A DNA stretch of 64,000 nucleotides. Origin: an uncultured Sphingomonadaceae bacterium. GTDB taxonomy: Bacteria > Pseudomonadota > Alphaproteobacteria > Sphingomonadales > Sphingomonadaceae. The notes below the pieces were generated by a model. It saw only the letters and a program-made list of their open reading frames with translations. It ran no database searches and was not told where the DNA came from. The stretch spans positions 186,001 through 250,000 of the forward strand of contig CANMFX010000002.1 of assembly GCA_947497315.1 (NCBI GenBank). The letters are read 5' to 3'. Positions 1 to 8,289 of the stretch are shown here, one piece after another. A program made the translations under genes and the position numbers. The stretch's first letter is position 1. Every line of letters begins with the position of its first letter.

Positions 1-51
1 TTATCGGCGCGACTGACCTTGTTGCCGTAGCGTCAACGCTCTTGCCTTGAT

Positions 52-67
52 TTAAGCGACCGCTTAA
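52..67. promoter_or_regulatory. Palindromic operator candidate upstream of acyl-CoA ligase
   Basis: TTAAGCG-AC-CGCTTAA has perfect 7-bp arms and a 2-bp centre. It lies 29 bp before the ligase start codon. Size and symmetry fit a TetR- or FadR-class dimeric repressor site, which would be typical for a fatty-acid activation gene. The cognate regulator is not identified. Confidence 0.45.
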
Positions 68-96
68 CGTCGCGCAAAAGAGACTAAGGAGTGGGC

Positions 97-1683
97 ATGT
101 CAAACGAAACGCCAGAAATTCGCCGGTGCATGGGATCATCCATCGCCTATTGGGCAGAGCGCCTGCCAGATAATATCGCGCTGGATGATGCCGCGGGGGT
201 GGTGACCTATGCGGAGCTCGACCGGATTGTCACCGATTATGCACGAGCCTTTACCGGTTCTGGCCTCAATAAAGGCGATCGCATCTGCTGGCTTGGCAAG
301 AATAGCGCGCTTTACTTCACGCTATTTGCTGCCGCTAGCCGGGCAGGCGCTGTCATCGCACCGATTGGATGGCGACTAGCCGCGCCGGAAGTTGCCTATG
401 TATTGAAAGATTCGCAGGCAGCGCTGGTGATTTGCGAACCGGAATTTGCCGAAACCGCGACACAGGCTGCGGCCGAAGCGGGCAGTGTCAAGATGATATT
501 GGTTGCTGGTGAGGCGGACGGCCTGCAAGCACTAGATGAGTGGTTGGTTAAGACCCAGCCCGGCGATCTACCGGCCACCAATCCCTCTGAGGGCGTGTTG
601 CAACTCTACACATCTGGCACCACCGGCAATCCAAAGGGCGTGGTGCTTACCAATGACAATCTGTTCAAAATGCGCCCGCTGGTCGAGAATAAGCCGGAAC
701 ATGCGTGGATTGATATCGGTCCGGACGACAGCACGCTGGCGGTAATGCCCTGCGCACATATTGCCGGGTCCGGCATTGGCCCCATCGCCTTTTACAATGG
801 CGCCACGATGATGGTCATTCCCGAATTTCATCCCGACACGGTGCTCGATTGCGTGGACAAGGGGTTGAACCAGTTTTTCCTGGTACCGACCGCGCTGCAA
901 ATGCTGGTCAACTGGCCGCGCGCCAAGGACACGGATTTTTCAAGCGTGCGGTCCGTGACCTATGGTGCAGCACCAATCCCGCTGGAATTGCTGCGCCAGT
1001 GTATCCAGACCATGCCCCAAGCCCTGTTCTGTCAGCAATATGGCATGACCGAAACTACCGGTACGGTGTGCATCCTGCCGCCGGAAGATCATGATCCGGC
1101 AGGAAATGACCGGATGCGCGGTATCGGTATCCCGTTGCCCGGCGTTGAGCTGCGCATTGTGGACGAGCAGCATAAGGAAGTTCCACCAAATACTATCGGA
1201 GAAATTGCCACACGATCCGGCCTTAACATGCTGCATTACTTCAATAATCCTGAAAAGACCGCCGAGACTGTTGATAGCAACGGCTGGCTCTACACCGGCG
1301 ACGCTGCGATCATGGACGAAGATGGCTATTTTTACATCAAGGACCGGGTGAAGGACATGATCATCTCCGGCGGTGAGAATGTCTATCCAGCGGAGGTTGA
1401 AAACGCGATTTTCGGCCACCCGCAGGTCAACGAAGTCGCAGTGATCGGTATCCCCGATGAGAAATGGGGCGAAGCGGTAAAAGCCGTCGTCTCTCCCAAG
1501 CCCGATGCAGGCGAAATTGATGCGGACAGCGTGATAAGCTGGGCGAGAGAGCGGATTGCCGGGTTCAAGGTACCGAAATCGGTCGATGTGATCCCGGAAT
1601 TGCCCCGCAATGCGAGCGGCAAGATATTACGCCGCGAATTGCGCGCCCCTTATTGGGAGGGCAAAGACCGCGGTGTGAATTGA
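97..1683 (+). CDS. Acyl-CoA synthetase (AMP-forming, class I adenylate-forming ligase)
   Basis: Activates a carboxylic acid, probably a fatty acid, to its CoA thioester through an acyl-adenylate. The 528-residue protein is full length for the family. Seen: the phosphate-binding loop TSGTTGNPKG at about residues 172-181, an adenine-pocket YGMTET motif near 315, the hinge region GDAAIMDEDGYFYIKDR near 410-425, and the C-terminal catalytic lysine context PRNASGKILRREL near 505-517, so it looks intact. The chosen start is ATG 97, 5 nt after AAGGAG at 86-91; GTG 91 is in frame but overlaps that Shine-Dalgarno. Substrate cannot be told from sequence. It appears monocistronic, with a hairpin 30 bp after the stop and a palindromic operator candidate upstream. 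Confidence 0.9.
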   Translation: MSNETPEIRRCMGSSIAYWAERLPDNIALDDAAGVVTYAELDRIVTDYARAFTGSGLNKGDRICWLGKNSALYFTLFAAASRAGAVIAPIGWRLAAPEVAYVLKDSQAALVICEPEFAETATQAAAEAGSVKMILVAGEADGLQALDEWLVKTQPGDLPATNPSEGVLQLYTSGTTGNPKGVVLTNDNLFKMRPLVENKPEHAWIDIGPDDSTLAVMPCAHIAGSGIGPIAFYNGATMMVIPEFHPDTVLDCVDKGLNQFFLVPTALQMLVNWPRAKDTDFSSVRSVTYGAAPIPLELLRQCIQTMPQALFCQQYGMTETTGTVCILPPEDHDPAGNDRMRGIGIPLPGVELRIVDEQHKEVPPNTIGEIATRSGLNMLHYFNNPEKTAETVDSNGWLYTGDAAIMDEDGYFYIKDRVKDMIISGGENVYPAEVENAIFGHPQVNEVAVIGIPDEKWGEAVKAVVSPKPDAGEIDADSVISWARERIAGFKVPKSVDVIPELPRNASGKILRRELRAPYWEGKDRGVN

Positions 1684-1712
1684 GGGGCTGTTGAACAATA
1701 ATGTCCCGCTCA

Positions 1713-1739
1713 TGTCCGCTTTGGGCGCAAAAGCGGACA
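1713..1739. repeat. Hairpin repeat copy A (TGTCCGCTTT family)
   Basis: TGTCCGCTTT, loop GGGCGCA, AAAGCGGACA: a perfect 10-bp stem between the ligase stop (1683) and the convergent end of the next gene (1758). Near-identical hairpins occur at 3213 and 49638, with a decayed copy at 52816. It could act as a bidirectional terminator, but no T-run follows it on either strand. Confidence 0.7.
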
Positions 1740-1757
1740 CTCCGATTTAGAAATGAT

Positions 1758-2201
1758 CTATTGCCTGCGTCTGATGCGTCCAGTCATCCGAAGTCCGTCT
1801 CTCGTGTTCAATCCCATCAGTGTCAGGTTTAGTGCACCAGCAATCAGTTCAATGGCCTGCACGGTATAGAAGGCGCTGTCGAATTCTCCAGCGTTCGCCT
1901 TTGATGCCAGAAAGAATGCGGAAGGTATCAGGACCAGAATTCCGTTCAGACCAATGATCGGCATCCGCTTCTTTTTGGCTTGGGACATTGGGTCTTTGCG
2001 CTTTGCTCCCAGAGACATGCCCGAAGCGCCGACAACCATCATCGCTGGAATCAGGATCAACATGCCGTTCAGGATCATGTTTTTTACCCCGGTAATGTCA
2101 TCATAGGAGCCGAACAACTCCGATACCGTGGTACTTGTCCAAAATAGTAAAATGCAAAGAAAGCCGGTTATGCCAGCGGCAGCGTGAACTTTTGTTTTCA
2201 T
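1758..2201 (-). CDS. Small inner-membrane protein of unknown function
   Basis: 147 residues with about four hydrophobic segments (roughly residues 8-25, 38-60, 80-98 and 110-132) and a basic C-terminus (GRIRRRQ). I do not recognise the family. Start chosen at ATG 2201, preceded by AAAGGA; a longer in-frame reading to 2378 would overlap the upstream gene in another frame and has no ribosome site. It follows the monooxygenase-domain gene by 31 bp on the same strand, so the two are probably one unit controlled from the MarR operator region. Inference: an accessory membrane protein of a stress-responsive pair. Confidence 0.6.
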   Translation of the reverse strand: MKTKVHAAAGITGFLCILLFWTSTTVSELFGSYDDITGVKNMILNGMLILIPAMMVVGASGMSLGAKRKDPMSQAKKKRMPIIGLNGILVLIPSAFFLASKANAGEFDSAFYTVQAIELIAGALNLTLMGLNTRDGLRMTGRIRRRQ

Positions 2202-2232
2202 AAGTCTGTTCCTTTGAACATCGGTCGAACCA

Positions 2233-2601
2233 TCAGGCGGTGCAGCAATCCGCAACGGCCACTTTCTCAAACAGGTGCGGCGCAGTAACAGCGCTTGAAG
2301 GGTAATGACTGAGCGCGTTTTGGAATTCCGGGTTGGAGAATGCCGAACGAAAATGTGATACTGATTCCCAGATTGCATAGTTGAGATACATGCTGCTGGC
2401 GCCGACTGCCTTGTGGAGCTGCGTGCTGATATATCCCGGCTGCTTTTTCATAAAAAGCGCATCATTTTGCCAGGCCTCAACGAGCGCATCCTGATCCTCG
2501 GGGTTTACCGTGAAAAGATTGACCAATACGACCGGCCCGGCATCGTCGCCCAATTGTTTCTCTATCGGATAATTTTCATCGAGAGGTTTGAAGTTGACCA
2601 T
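2233..2601 (-). CDS. Antibiotic-biosynthesis-monooxygenase (ABM) fold protein
   Basis: 122 residues. The stretch GPVVLVNLFTVNPEDQDALVEAW followed by a PGYISTQLHK segment and a YLNYAIWES strand is the dimeric alpha/beta-barrel ABM pattern, a family of cofactor-free monooxygenases and related binding proteins. The C-terminal CC near residue 119 is not a family feature I know. Start ATG 2601 follows AAGGAG at a good distance. It is divergent from the marR gene, with two inverted repeats between them. Inference: a MarR-repressed quinone- or electrophile-detoxifying protein. Confidence 0.7.
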   Translation of the reverse strand: MVNFKPLDENYPIEKQLGDDAGPVVLVNLFTVNPEDQDALVEAWQNDALFMKKQPGYISTQLHKAVGASSMYLNYAIWESVSHFRSAFSNPEFQNALSHYPSSAVTAPHLFEKVAVADCCTA

Positions 2602-2640
2602 TTTGACTGCTCCTTGATATCTAATCCAAATTGGTGATAT

Positions 2641-2689
2641 ATTGTCATATCGACAATGCGGATAATTTAATTGACAACATGTTGTCAAT
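2641..2689. promoter_or_regulatory. Double MarR-type operator between divergent genes
   Basis: Two inverted repeats with the same half-site (TTGTC/GACAA). The first is ATTGTC-atatc-GACAAT at 2641-2657. The second is a perfect 20-bp palindrome, ATTGACAACATGTTGTCAAT, at 2670-2689. Both lie between the marR start and the divergent ABM gene. Length and symmetry match MarR dimer sites, so autoregulation and control of the divergent unit are likely. Confidence 0.75.
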
Positions 2690-2709
2690 AGGAAAAATTT
2701 GGAGTATCA

Positions 2710-3198
2710 ATGATGACAGAAAAATGGACTGCTGAAGGAGAGGCCGTGACGGCGCTAATTCTGGAGGTTTTTCGCCTTAATGGTCGTCTCATTACAGCCG
2801 GCGACAGGCTGGTGGCCGATCTTGGACTGACCAGTGCCAGATGGCAGGTTCTAGGTGCGCTGGCCAATGCGGAACGACCAGAGTCGATTGCGTGGCATGC
2901 CAGAACCATGGGACATCATCGACAGGGTGTGCAACGCATCGCAAATGAGTTGAAGAAAGAAGGCATTGTCGAGTTCAAGCCGAACCCACATCATAAGAGG
3001 GCACAGCTAGTGGTGCTCACTGCCAAGGGGCAAAAGCTGTATGATTCCGCAATTGCATTGCAGACCCCTTGGGTGAACTCTCTTTCCAGCGGCCTGCCGT
3101 TGAAAGAGATTGCTTCGGCAAAACGGGTGATCGAGCATCTGAAAACACATCTCGAACTGGAAATCGATAATGCTCCTCAGGGGCGAAGCTTGGCCTAG
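2710..3198 (+). CDS. MarR family transcriptional regulator
   Basis: 162 residues with the winged-helix layout of MarR proteins: an N-terminal dimerisation helix, a recognition region AWHARTMGHHRQGVQRIANEL at about 61-81, a wing with KPNPHHKRAQLVVLTAKGQKL near 93-113, and a C-terminal dimerisation helix. ATG 2710 and ATG 2713 are both usable with GGAG at 2701. Divergent from the ABM/membrane pair, with two palindromic operators between, so it probably represses both its own gene and that pair and is released by a small ligand. Confidence 0.88.
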   Translation: MMTEKWTAEGEAVTALILEVFRLNGRLITAGDRLVADLGLTSARWQVLGALANAERPESIAWHARTMGHHRQGVQRIANELKKEGIVEFKPNPHHKRAQLVVLTAKGQKLYDSAIALQTPWVNSLSSGLPLKEIASAKRVIEHLKTHLELEIDNAPQGRSLA

Positions 3199-3212
3199 CT
3201 CAAATATGATTC

Positions 3213-3252
3213 ATGTCCGCTTTCGGGATATAGCGGTCATTGTCAGTGGATG
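3213..3252. repeat. Hairpin repeat copy B
   Basis: ATGTCCGCT, loop of 10 nt, AGCGGTCAT (one T:T mismatch), 14 bp after the marR stop. The following TGTCAGTGGATG also matches the degenerate copy near 52816, so this version of the element is about 40 bp long. Confidence 0.6.
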
Positions 3253-3299
3253 TTTGGCTTCGCATTTCATCTTTCCTACCCTCGTTTCGATCTCATACC

Positions 3300-3893
3300 C
3301 TAGCTAGCCAGCTGACCCAGAGCAAAGCTCTCCGCTGCGCTCCGCACCTCTTCCGCCAATTCTGAATCGGGTAGCGATTTGGCAATAACCATGCCGCCTA
3401 CGCATAGGGCTGCCGTTGATAATGCGCGCTGCCGTGACTCATCATCTTTCTCACCAATACCATTCTCGAACAATCCCACCATTGCTTCCAGCAATTCCGA
3501 ATAGGATGTCCGTACCTGTGGATTTGATCGGGCTATGTCTGAAGGTAAAGCGATCATCGGGCATTGTCCGTCGATATCGCCCAAATGTTCTGACGACAGA
3601 TATCCGGATATCATCTGGCGGACCATGTCTTGCCCCGGTGAGCTTGGATCGACGCCAGCATCTTTGCGCCATTGCGCGCCGCGCCCATGCAAAAAGCTGG
3701 ATACCGCCGCATGATGGAGCTGCTCTTTTGTTTTGAAATGATTGTAGAAACCACCACGCGTCAGTCCTGCATTTTCCATCACCATGTCGATCGTGACATC
3801 CTGAAAGCCATGGCGGTTAAAAAGGATTCTGGCCGATTCAACGATCTTTGCGCGTGTCCGCTGTTTGTGTTCGGCACTGTAGGGCATCTGCAT
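3300..3893 (-). CDS. TetR/AcrR family transcriptional repressor
   Basis: 197 residues. The N-terminal TetR helix-turn-helix is clear: RAKIVESARILFNRHGFQDVTI, then the recognition helix TRGGFYNHFKTKEQL at about residues 46-60. The C-terminal helical ligand domain is typical, and the ALPSDIARSNPQVR segment recalls the C-terminal domain of TetR_C_7-like repressors. Start ATG 3893 follows CGGAG; ATG 3887 is also possible. Divergent from the YCII-led operon 108 bp away, which is its likely target. A weak AAGAA..TTCTT inverted repeat lies between them (about 3917-3937). Confidence 0.88.
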   Translation of the reverse strand: MQMPYSAEHKQRTRAKIVESARILFNRHGFQDVTIDMVMENAGLTRGGFYNHFKTKEQLHHAAVSSFLHGRGAQWRKDAGVDPSSPGQDMVRQMISGYLSSEHLGDIDGQCPMIALPSDIARSNPQVRTSYSELLEAMVGLFENGIGEKDDESRQRALSTAALCVGGMVIAKSLPDSELAEEVRSAAESFALGQLAS

Positions 3894-4001
3894 TTTCTCC
3901 GTTTCACAGCATCTTAAAAGAATTCTAAAAATGTTCTTTAACATATTTAGATCGCCGCAATAAGAGCCATGCAAATAACCTAACCCCAGAGGAGAATGAA
4001 A

Positions 4002-4319
4002 ATGCAAAAATACATCTTGGCCTATCATGGCGGCAAAACTTCAATGACACCGGAAGAAGGACAACAACACATGCAGAAATGGATGGCGTGGATGGATGGT
4101 CTTGGCGATGCGGTCGTAGACCGTGGCCTTCCCGTTGGCCAATCTATAACGGTCAGTGCCGATGGCGTGACGGAAGATGGTGGCGCAAACCCGTTATCCG
4201 GAATCACAATCATTCAGGCTGAAAACCAGGATGACGCCATTGCTATGACGCAAAAATCGCCACACCTCGACATTGGCGGAACTATCGAACTGGCCCCGGC
4301 GATGGACATGCCGATGTAG
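4002..4319 (+). CDS. YCII-related (YciI-like) domain protein
   Basis: 105 residues with the small alpha+beta YCII fold: an N-terminal strand KYILAYHGG, the helix EEGQQHMQKWMAWMDGLGDAVVDRG and a final GTIELAPAMD segment, as in DGPF/YciI proteins often found with sigma factors or detoxification genes. No enzymatic role is established for this subtype. ATG 4002 is chosen because GAGGAG (3989-3994) is well spaced from it; ATG 3996 is too close. First gene of an apparent three-gene unit divergent from tetR. Confidence 0.78.
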   Translation: MQKYILAYHGGKTSMTPEEGQQHMQKWMAWMDGLGDAVVDRGLPVGQSITVSADGVTEDGGANPLSGITIIQAENQDDAIAMTQKSPHLDIGGTIELAPAMDMPM

Positions 4320-4329
4320 GGAGGTGACC

Positions 4330-4737
4330 ATGAAGCACTCATTGTCGATCATTGCTTTCATATTGATCACCTTTGCTGTTCAGGGATTGAACCACTTTGT
4401 GATCAATGCAGAGCATTACGCGAATGTTGAGTTTGCGCGACCGGAACCTGTAATGGCTCTCGGTTTTCTGACTATGATCGTACAGGGCAGTATTTTGACC
4501 TTGGCGCTGGGTTACGTTGCTCCGATGGGGGCAAGGATAAAGGATGCTATGATCGTGTCGCTCAGCTTCGGTTTGTTTCTTGGTTTCTATATCGCAGTAA
4601 CGGAACCAGCCAAATATGCAGCGCCATCTATCCCTGTATGGATATTCACAGAAGGATTGGCGAGTGCAATCCAGTTTACCCTGTTTGGCTATGTGTTAGG
4701 CTTGATTCACCGACGTTTCACGAAAGCACCTGCATGA
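4330..4737 (+). CDS. Four-helix membrane protein of unknown function
   Basis: 135 residues with four hydrophobic segments (about 5-22, 42-65, 75-92 and 103-125) and a basic tail HRRFTKAPA. I do not recognise a named family. Start ATG 4330 follows GGAGGTG. It begins 11 bp after the YCII gene, and its TGA overlaps the ATG of the reductase gene (ATGA), so translational coupling is expected. Inference: co-regulated by the adjacent TetR protein. Confidence 0.7.
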   Translation: MKHSLSIIAFILITFAVQGLNHFVINAEHYANVEFARPEPVMALGFLTMIVQGSILTLALGYVAPMGARIKDAMIVSLSFGLFLGFYIAVTEPAKYAAPSIPVWIFTEGLASAIQFTLFGYVLGLIHRRFTKAPA

Positions 4738-5291
4738 GAAATATCGCAGCACTGACATTCGTTACTCTTGATGGTGTTATGCAGGCGGTTCGGTCGCCCG
4801 ATGAGGATCGCTCAGGTGGTTTTACATCGGGCGGCTGGGCTTCAGAATATTGGGAACCGGTTATGGAGCAGGTGCAAAAGGAGGCGATGGCCGAACCTTA
4901 TGATATGCTGCTGGGCCGCAAAACCTATGAGATGTTTTCTAGCCATCAGAATGCGAGCATGAATGATGGACATGTCTATGTTATGTCATCTGGAAATCCA
5001 GAACCTGTATGGGCGAACACGACGTTCCTGTCGGGTGATGCAGTTTCGGAGATTGCCAAGCTCAAAAGCCAGGATGGTCCCTTGTTGCAAATTCATGGCA
5101 GCTGGCAATTGATCCAAACCCTGCTGGCGGCGGACCTGATCGATGAATTTCGTCTGTGGATATTTCCAGTGATTGTTGGTGCCGGTAAGCGGTTATTTGG
5201 CTGCAATGCCGAAACAGGAACGCTTAAACTGGTGAAGACAGCGCCGACGGGAAACGGCGCCATCATGAGCGTTTACCGAAAACCGGACTAG
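4734..5291 (+). CDS. RibD C-terminal / dihydrofolate-reductase-like reductase
   Basis: 185 residues. Begins MRNIAALTFVTLDGVMQ and contains the DMLLGRKTYEMF helix and LIDEFRLWIFPVIVGAGKRLF, hallmarks of the RibD_C/DHFR-fold group (YyaP/YwjB type), whose natural substrates are mostly unknown. The start overlaps the upstream stop as ATGA. Third gene of the YCII / membrane protein / reductase unit. In other bacteria RibD_C and YCII genes often sit together; here the shared TetR neighbour suggests an inducible detoxification role, which is inference. Confidence 0.82.
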   Translation: MRNIAALTFVTLDGVMQAVRSPDEDRSGGFTSGGWASEYWEPVMEQVQKEAMAEPYDMLLGRKTYEMFSSHQNASMNDGHVYVMSSGNPEPVWANTTFLSGDAVSEIAKLKSQDGPLLQIHGSWQLIQTLLAADLIDEFRLWIFPVIVGAGKRLFGCNAETGTLKLVKTAPTGNGAIMSVYRKPD

Positions 5292-5312
5292 ATTGCGGTT
5301 AACAAACAAAGC

Positions 5313-7055
5313 CTATCGTGCCGGAAACCAGCGACCTTCAAACACAACGCCTTGCACCTGTACCTCCTGCAATTTGGGTGCGCCGCCTTCATATGGGTTA
5401 CGATCCAGCACGGTGAAATCGGCTTTTTTGCCGGTGGCAATGCTGCCGACCATGGCATCAAGCCCGATGACCTGTGCGGCTTCGATGGTGATGGCGCGCA
5501 GGGCCTTGTCGAGCGAAAGCCGCTCGGCCGGGGCCTTGGCATTGCCGTCCAGCGTGATCCGGTTGCTTGCTACCCAGGCGAGGTAGAGCGGATTAATTGG
5601 CGCCATGTTAAAATCGCTATGCAGGCCCAGCGGAACGCCTTTGCGTTCGAGCGAGCCGAGCCGGCTCATCTGTGCCGCGCGGTCGGGACCCATACCGGTC
5701 TTGGCATAGGTATCGCCAAGTATCCGGATATAATTGGGCTGGGCAGACACATAGAGACCCATTTTGCCAATTCGCCGGTTCTGCGCCTCGGTCGAATAGC
5801 CGAGATGCTCCATTACAATATCCTGACCATTTTTGACCGATAGCTTCTCTGTGATACCAAGCACCACATCCAGGCCTTTGTCACCATTGACATGGGTGTG
5901 GAGGTTCCAGCCGGCATCCCAGAACCGCTCGGTCTGTTTCAGCAATTCGTCCGGCTCGGTCAGCCATTTTCCTTCATGGCCGTCGCTATAGCCCGGAGGG
6001 TTCATCTGCATATATTGCGCGAAGAACGCGCCATCGGCGAACAGCTTTACCCGGTTAGAGAAGAAGAATTTATCACTGTCATATCTAGCCTTCATATCCT
6101 TCAGCCAGACATTGGGATCGCCGGTGATCAGCGGAGCGATCGGGATAGCCAGGATACGCGATGGCATTGTCGGTTGATCATAAAGGCTCTTGAACAGTTT
6201 TGATTCCATCTCCGGGCCACCAAAGCCGCCAAAGGCCAGGTCGGCGCTTGTGGTGACTCCGTTTTCGAGCATCATCTGACGCATATCGGCCAGCCCCTGC
6301 TGCACTTTTTCGGGGGAGAAAAGATAGGGACGTAGCTTTTCAATCCCATTGAAAAGGGCTGTTTCATGAATGATGCCGCTGTCATAGTCGGCATGGCTGG
6401 GATCAATGCCTGGTTTGGTGAAGGCGGCGGTAAAGGCGTCTTTCGTACCAATGCCCAGCAATTCCATCGCTGGCGTGTTGACGATAATTTCGTGGAAACT
6501 GCGCTGCCAGATCACCACCGCCCGATCGGGCGCAATGCGATCGAGCAACGCGCGATCCATATCACCGTGGAACAGCTTGTGATGGCCCCAAGTGATGAAA
6601 AGCTCGTCCGTACTTTTCGCAAGAACCGCGCGCAGACGGCGTTCGTAATCCGCCTTGCCGCGCACCGCGGGATAGGATTTGCCGGGCAATTCCCAACTTT
6701 CCGGGCTGATGAAGGGGATAGGCAACATCATGATCGTCTGCATCGGATGGATGTGCGGTTCGACAAAGCCGGGCATCAGGATATTTTTGGCAAATTGCCG
6801 GTCCACCGTGACATCGCGGCCCGCTGTCCAGGCGTTCAGGTCGTCAAGGGTATAGCCCAAGCCCAGGACAATACCGTCCGCCGTTGCGACATAGCGGGCA
6901 TCGGGGAATCCCGGTTCCATGGTGATGATCCTGGCCGCTTCGTACACGGTCACTTCGGGGTAAGGTACGGCGGGGGGCGGTTCATTGGCCGCCGCGATAT
7001 TTGAGAATGTGAATATTGCGAATAGCGCAGCCAAATGGTGCCAAAATTTATGCAT
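5313..7055 (-). CDS. Exported amidohydrolase (YtcJ/AepA-like)
   Basis: 580 residues. An N-terminal signal peptide (hydrophobic LAALFAIFTFSNIAAA) points to periplasmic location. Metal ligands appear in GFVEPHIHP at about 96-104 (HxH), EHLGYS around 418, and a C-terminal GLHSDFNMAP near 480, matching the amidohydrolase_3 group with its late KKADFTVLDRNPY strand. Family members hydrolyse amide or related bonds; the substrate here is unknown. A DMT transporter gene lies 54 bp upstream on the same strand and could export or import a related compound (inference). Confidence 0.85.
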   Translation of the reverse strand: MHKFWHHLAALFAIFTFSNIAAANEPPPAVPYPEVTVYEAARIITMEPGFPDARYVATADGIVLGLGYTLDDLNAWTAGRDVTVDRQFAKNILMPGFVEPHIHPMQTIMMLPIPFISPESWELPGKSYPAVRGKADYERRLRAVLAKSTDELFITWGHHKLFHGDMDRALLDRIAPDRAVVIWQRSFHEIIVNTPAMELLGIGTKDAFTAAFTKPGIDPSHADYDSGIIHETALFNGIEKLRPYLFSPEKVQQGLADMRQMMLENGVTTSADLAFGGFGGPEMESKLFKSLYDQPTMPSRILAIPIAPLITGDPNVWLKDMKARYDSDKFFFSNRVKLFADGAFFAQYMQMNPPGYSDGHEGKWLTEPDELLKQTERFWDAGWNLHTHVNGDKGLDVVLGITEKLSVKNGQDIVMEHLGYSTEAQNRRIGKMGLYVSAQPNYIRILGDTYAKTGMGPDRAAQMSRLGSLERKGVPLGLHSDFNMAPINPLYLAWVASNRITLDGNAKAPAERLSLDKALRAITIEAAQVIGLDAMVGSIATGKKADFTVLDRNPYEGGAPKLQEVQVQGVVFEGRWFPAR

Positions 7056-7109
7056 GTCCCTCTCCCTTTAATTGGAAGGTTATGCGCTTTGGACATACTT
7101 GCCAAGCTA

Positions 7110-8063
7110 TCAGTTTTCGCTGTTTGCTTCTCGCGATGCCCGAACATGCTCCCGCCAGGCGATAAACAGGCCGGATCCGATAATGATTGGCGCGCCCATC
7201 AGGATGGAGACCCCGGGCCACTGGCCGAAGACAATGATACCAATGATCGTCGCCCAGAGTAACGCGCTATAGTCCATCGGCATGATTGTAGACACTGGTG
7301 CAAAGCGCAACGACTGGGTGATAGTTAGTTGGCCAATCGCACCGAAAATACCGACGCCGAGCAAATAGGCCCACGTTTTAGCATCATGTCCGCCGCCATA
7401 GATATAGGCGCAAACGGCCAACGCTGGCAGGGTGTAAACGGAGAACCAAAATATCGTAACAATGCTGGTTTCCGTGCGGCCGAGCATCCGGATTACGAGT
7501 GTCACCGATGCCGTCACCAATGCTCCGATCAAAGCCACGGTCGCGCCAAAGGCAGGGATCAGGTTGCCACCTGGCTGGATAACCACCAAGACGCCGATAA
7601 AGCCGATCAGGATGGCCGACCAACGCCGGATGCCGACCTTTTCACGGAGGATGAGCGCTGCGAACAGCGTCGCAAAAATCGGCACGGTAAAGCTGATTGT
7701 TGTGGCATCGGCAAGTGGTAGCAGGGTCATGGCCCAGAAATTGAGTCCCATGGCAAAGATACCGAGCGCCGAACGCAGGATATGCAATCCGTGTTTGTCA
7801 GATTTTATAGCCGGCCAACCGGCTTCGCTGCGCCAGATCAGAAAACAGATTAAAGGCATGGCGGTTAACTGCCGATAGAACAGGCTTTCGGTGACATGGA
7901 CGCCCTGTTGTCCAGCCAGCTTCACAAAGGCAAACATAATGGCAAGCGAAAGCATGGCGGCCAGACGGGTGATTATACCCGCCATCGGCCGGTTTTGGCC
8001 GGCTGCGGATGGTTGAACGGGCGCTGGCTCCACCGGCGCTTTATCTAAAACATCAGTTGTCAT
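7110..8063 (-). CDS. DMT superfamily transporter (EamA domains)
   Basis: 317 residues with about ten transmembrane helices in two EamA repeats. The first repeat carries LPLADATTISFTVPIFATLFAALILREK, the usual EamA signature; the second ends PMDYSALLWATIIGIIVFGQWP. The N-terminus is an unusually long cytoplasmic lead of about 30 residues. Likely a metabolite exporter; substrate unknown. Co-directional with the amidohydrolase downstream. About 226 bp of promoter-bearing DNA separate it from the divergent aldehyde dehydrogenase. Confidence 0.85.
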   Translation of the reverse strand: MTTDVLDKAPVEPAPVQPSAAGQNRPMAGIITRLAAMLSLAIMFAFVKLAGQQGVHVTESLFYRQLTAMPLICFLIWRSEAGWPAIKSDKHGLHILRSALGIFAMGLNFWAMTLLPLADATTISFTVPIFATLFAALILREKVGIRRWSAILIGFIGVLVVIQPGGNLIPAFGATVALIGALVTASVTLVIRMLGRTETSIVTIFWFSVYTLPALAVCAYIYGGGHDAKTWAYLLGVGIFGAIGQLTITQSLRFAPVSTIMPMDYSALLWATIIGIIVFGQWPGVSILMGAPIIIGSGLFIAWREHVRASREANSEN

Positions 8064-8289
8064 AGGGCCGATAGAGTGGTGGTGAAACGGTTCATTTCGC
8101 TGACGATAGGCGCAATCGGATTGTTAATGCAATTGCGTATCGCAGCAGCGCTCTGTTGTTTTTGTAATTTAATTGCGCGCGGCGTTGCATGCTTATCGGT
8201 GGTGAATTATATGTAACGGTAAAGAAAAAGCCGTGTCGACGAGTCCTTTTCCGTTGATATTCGAGCACAAATAATTTCAGGAGCTTAAA

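Noticed and set aside
3917-3937. AAGAATTCT..AATGTTCTT as a TetR operator
   Set aside because: Only five outer pairs match; mentioned with the TetR gene but too weak for its own feature.
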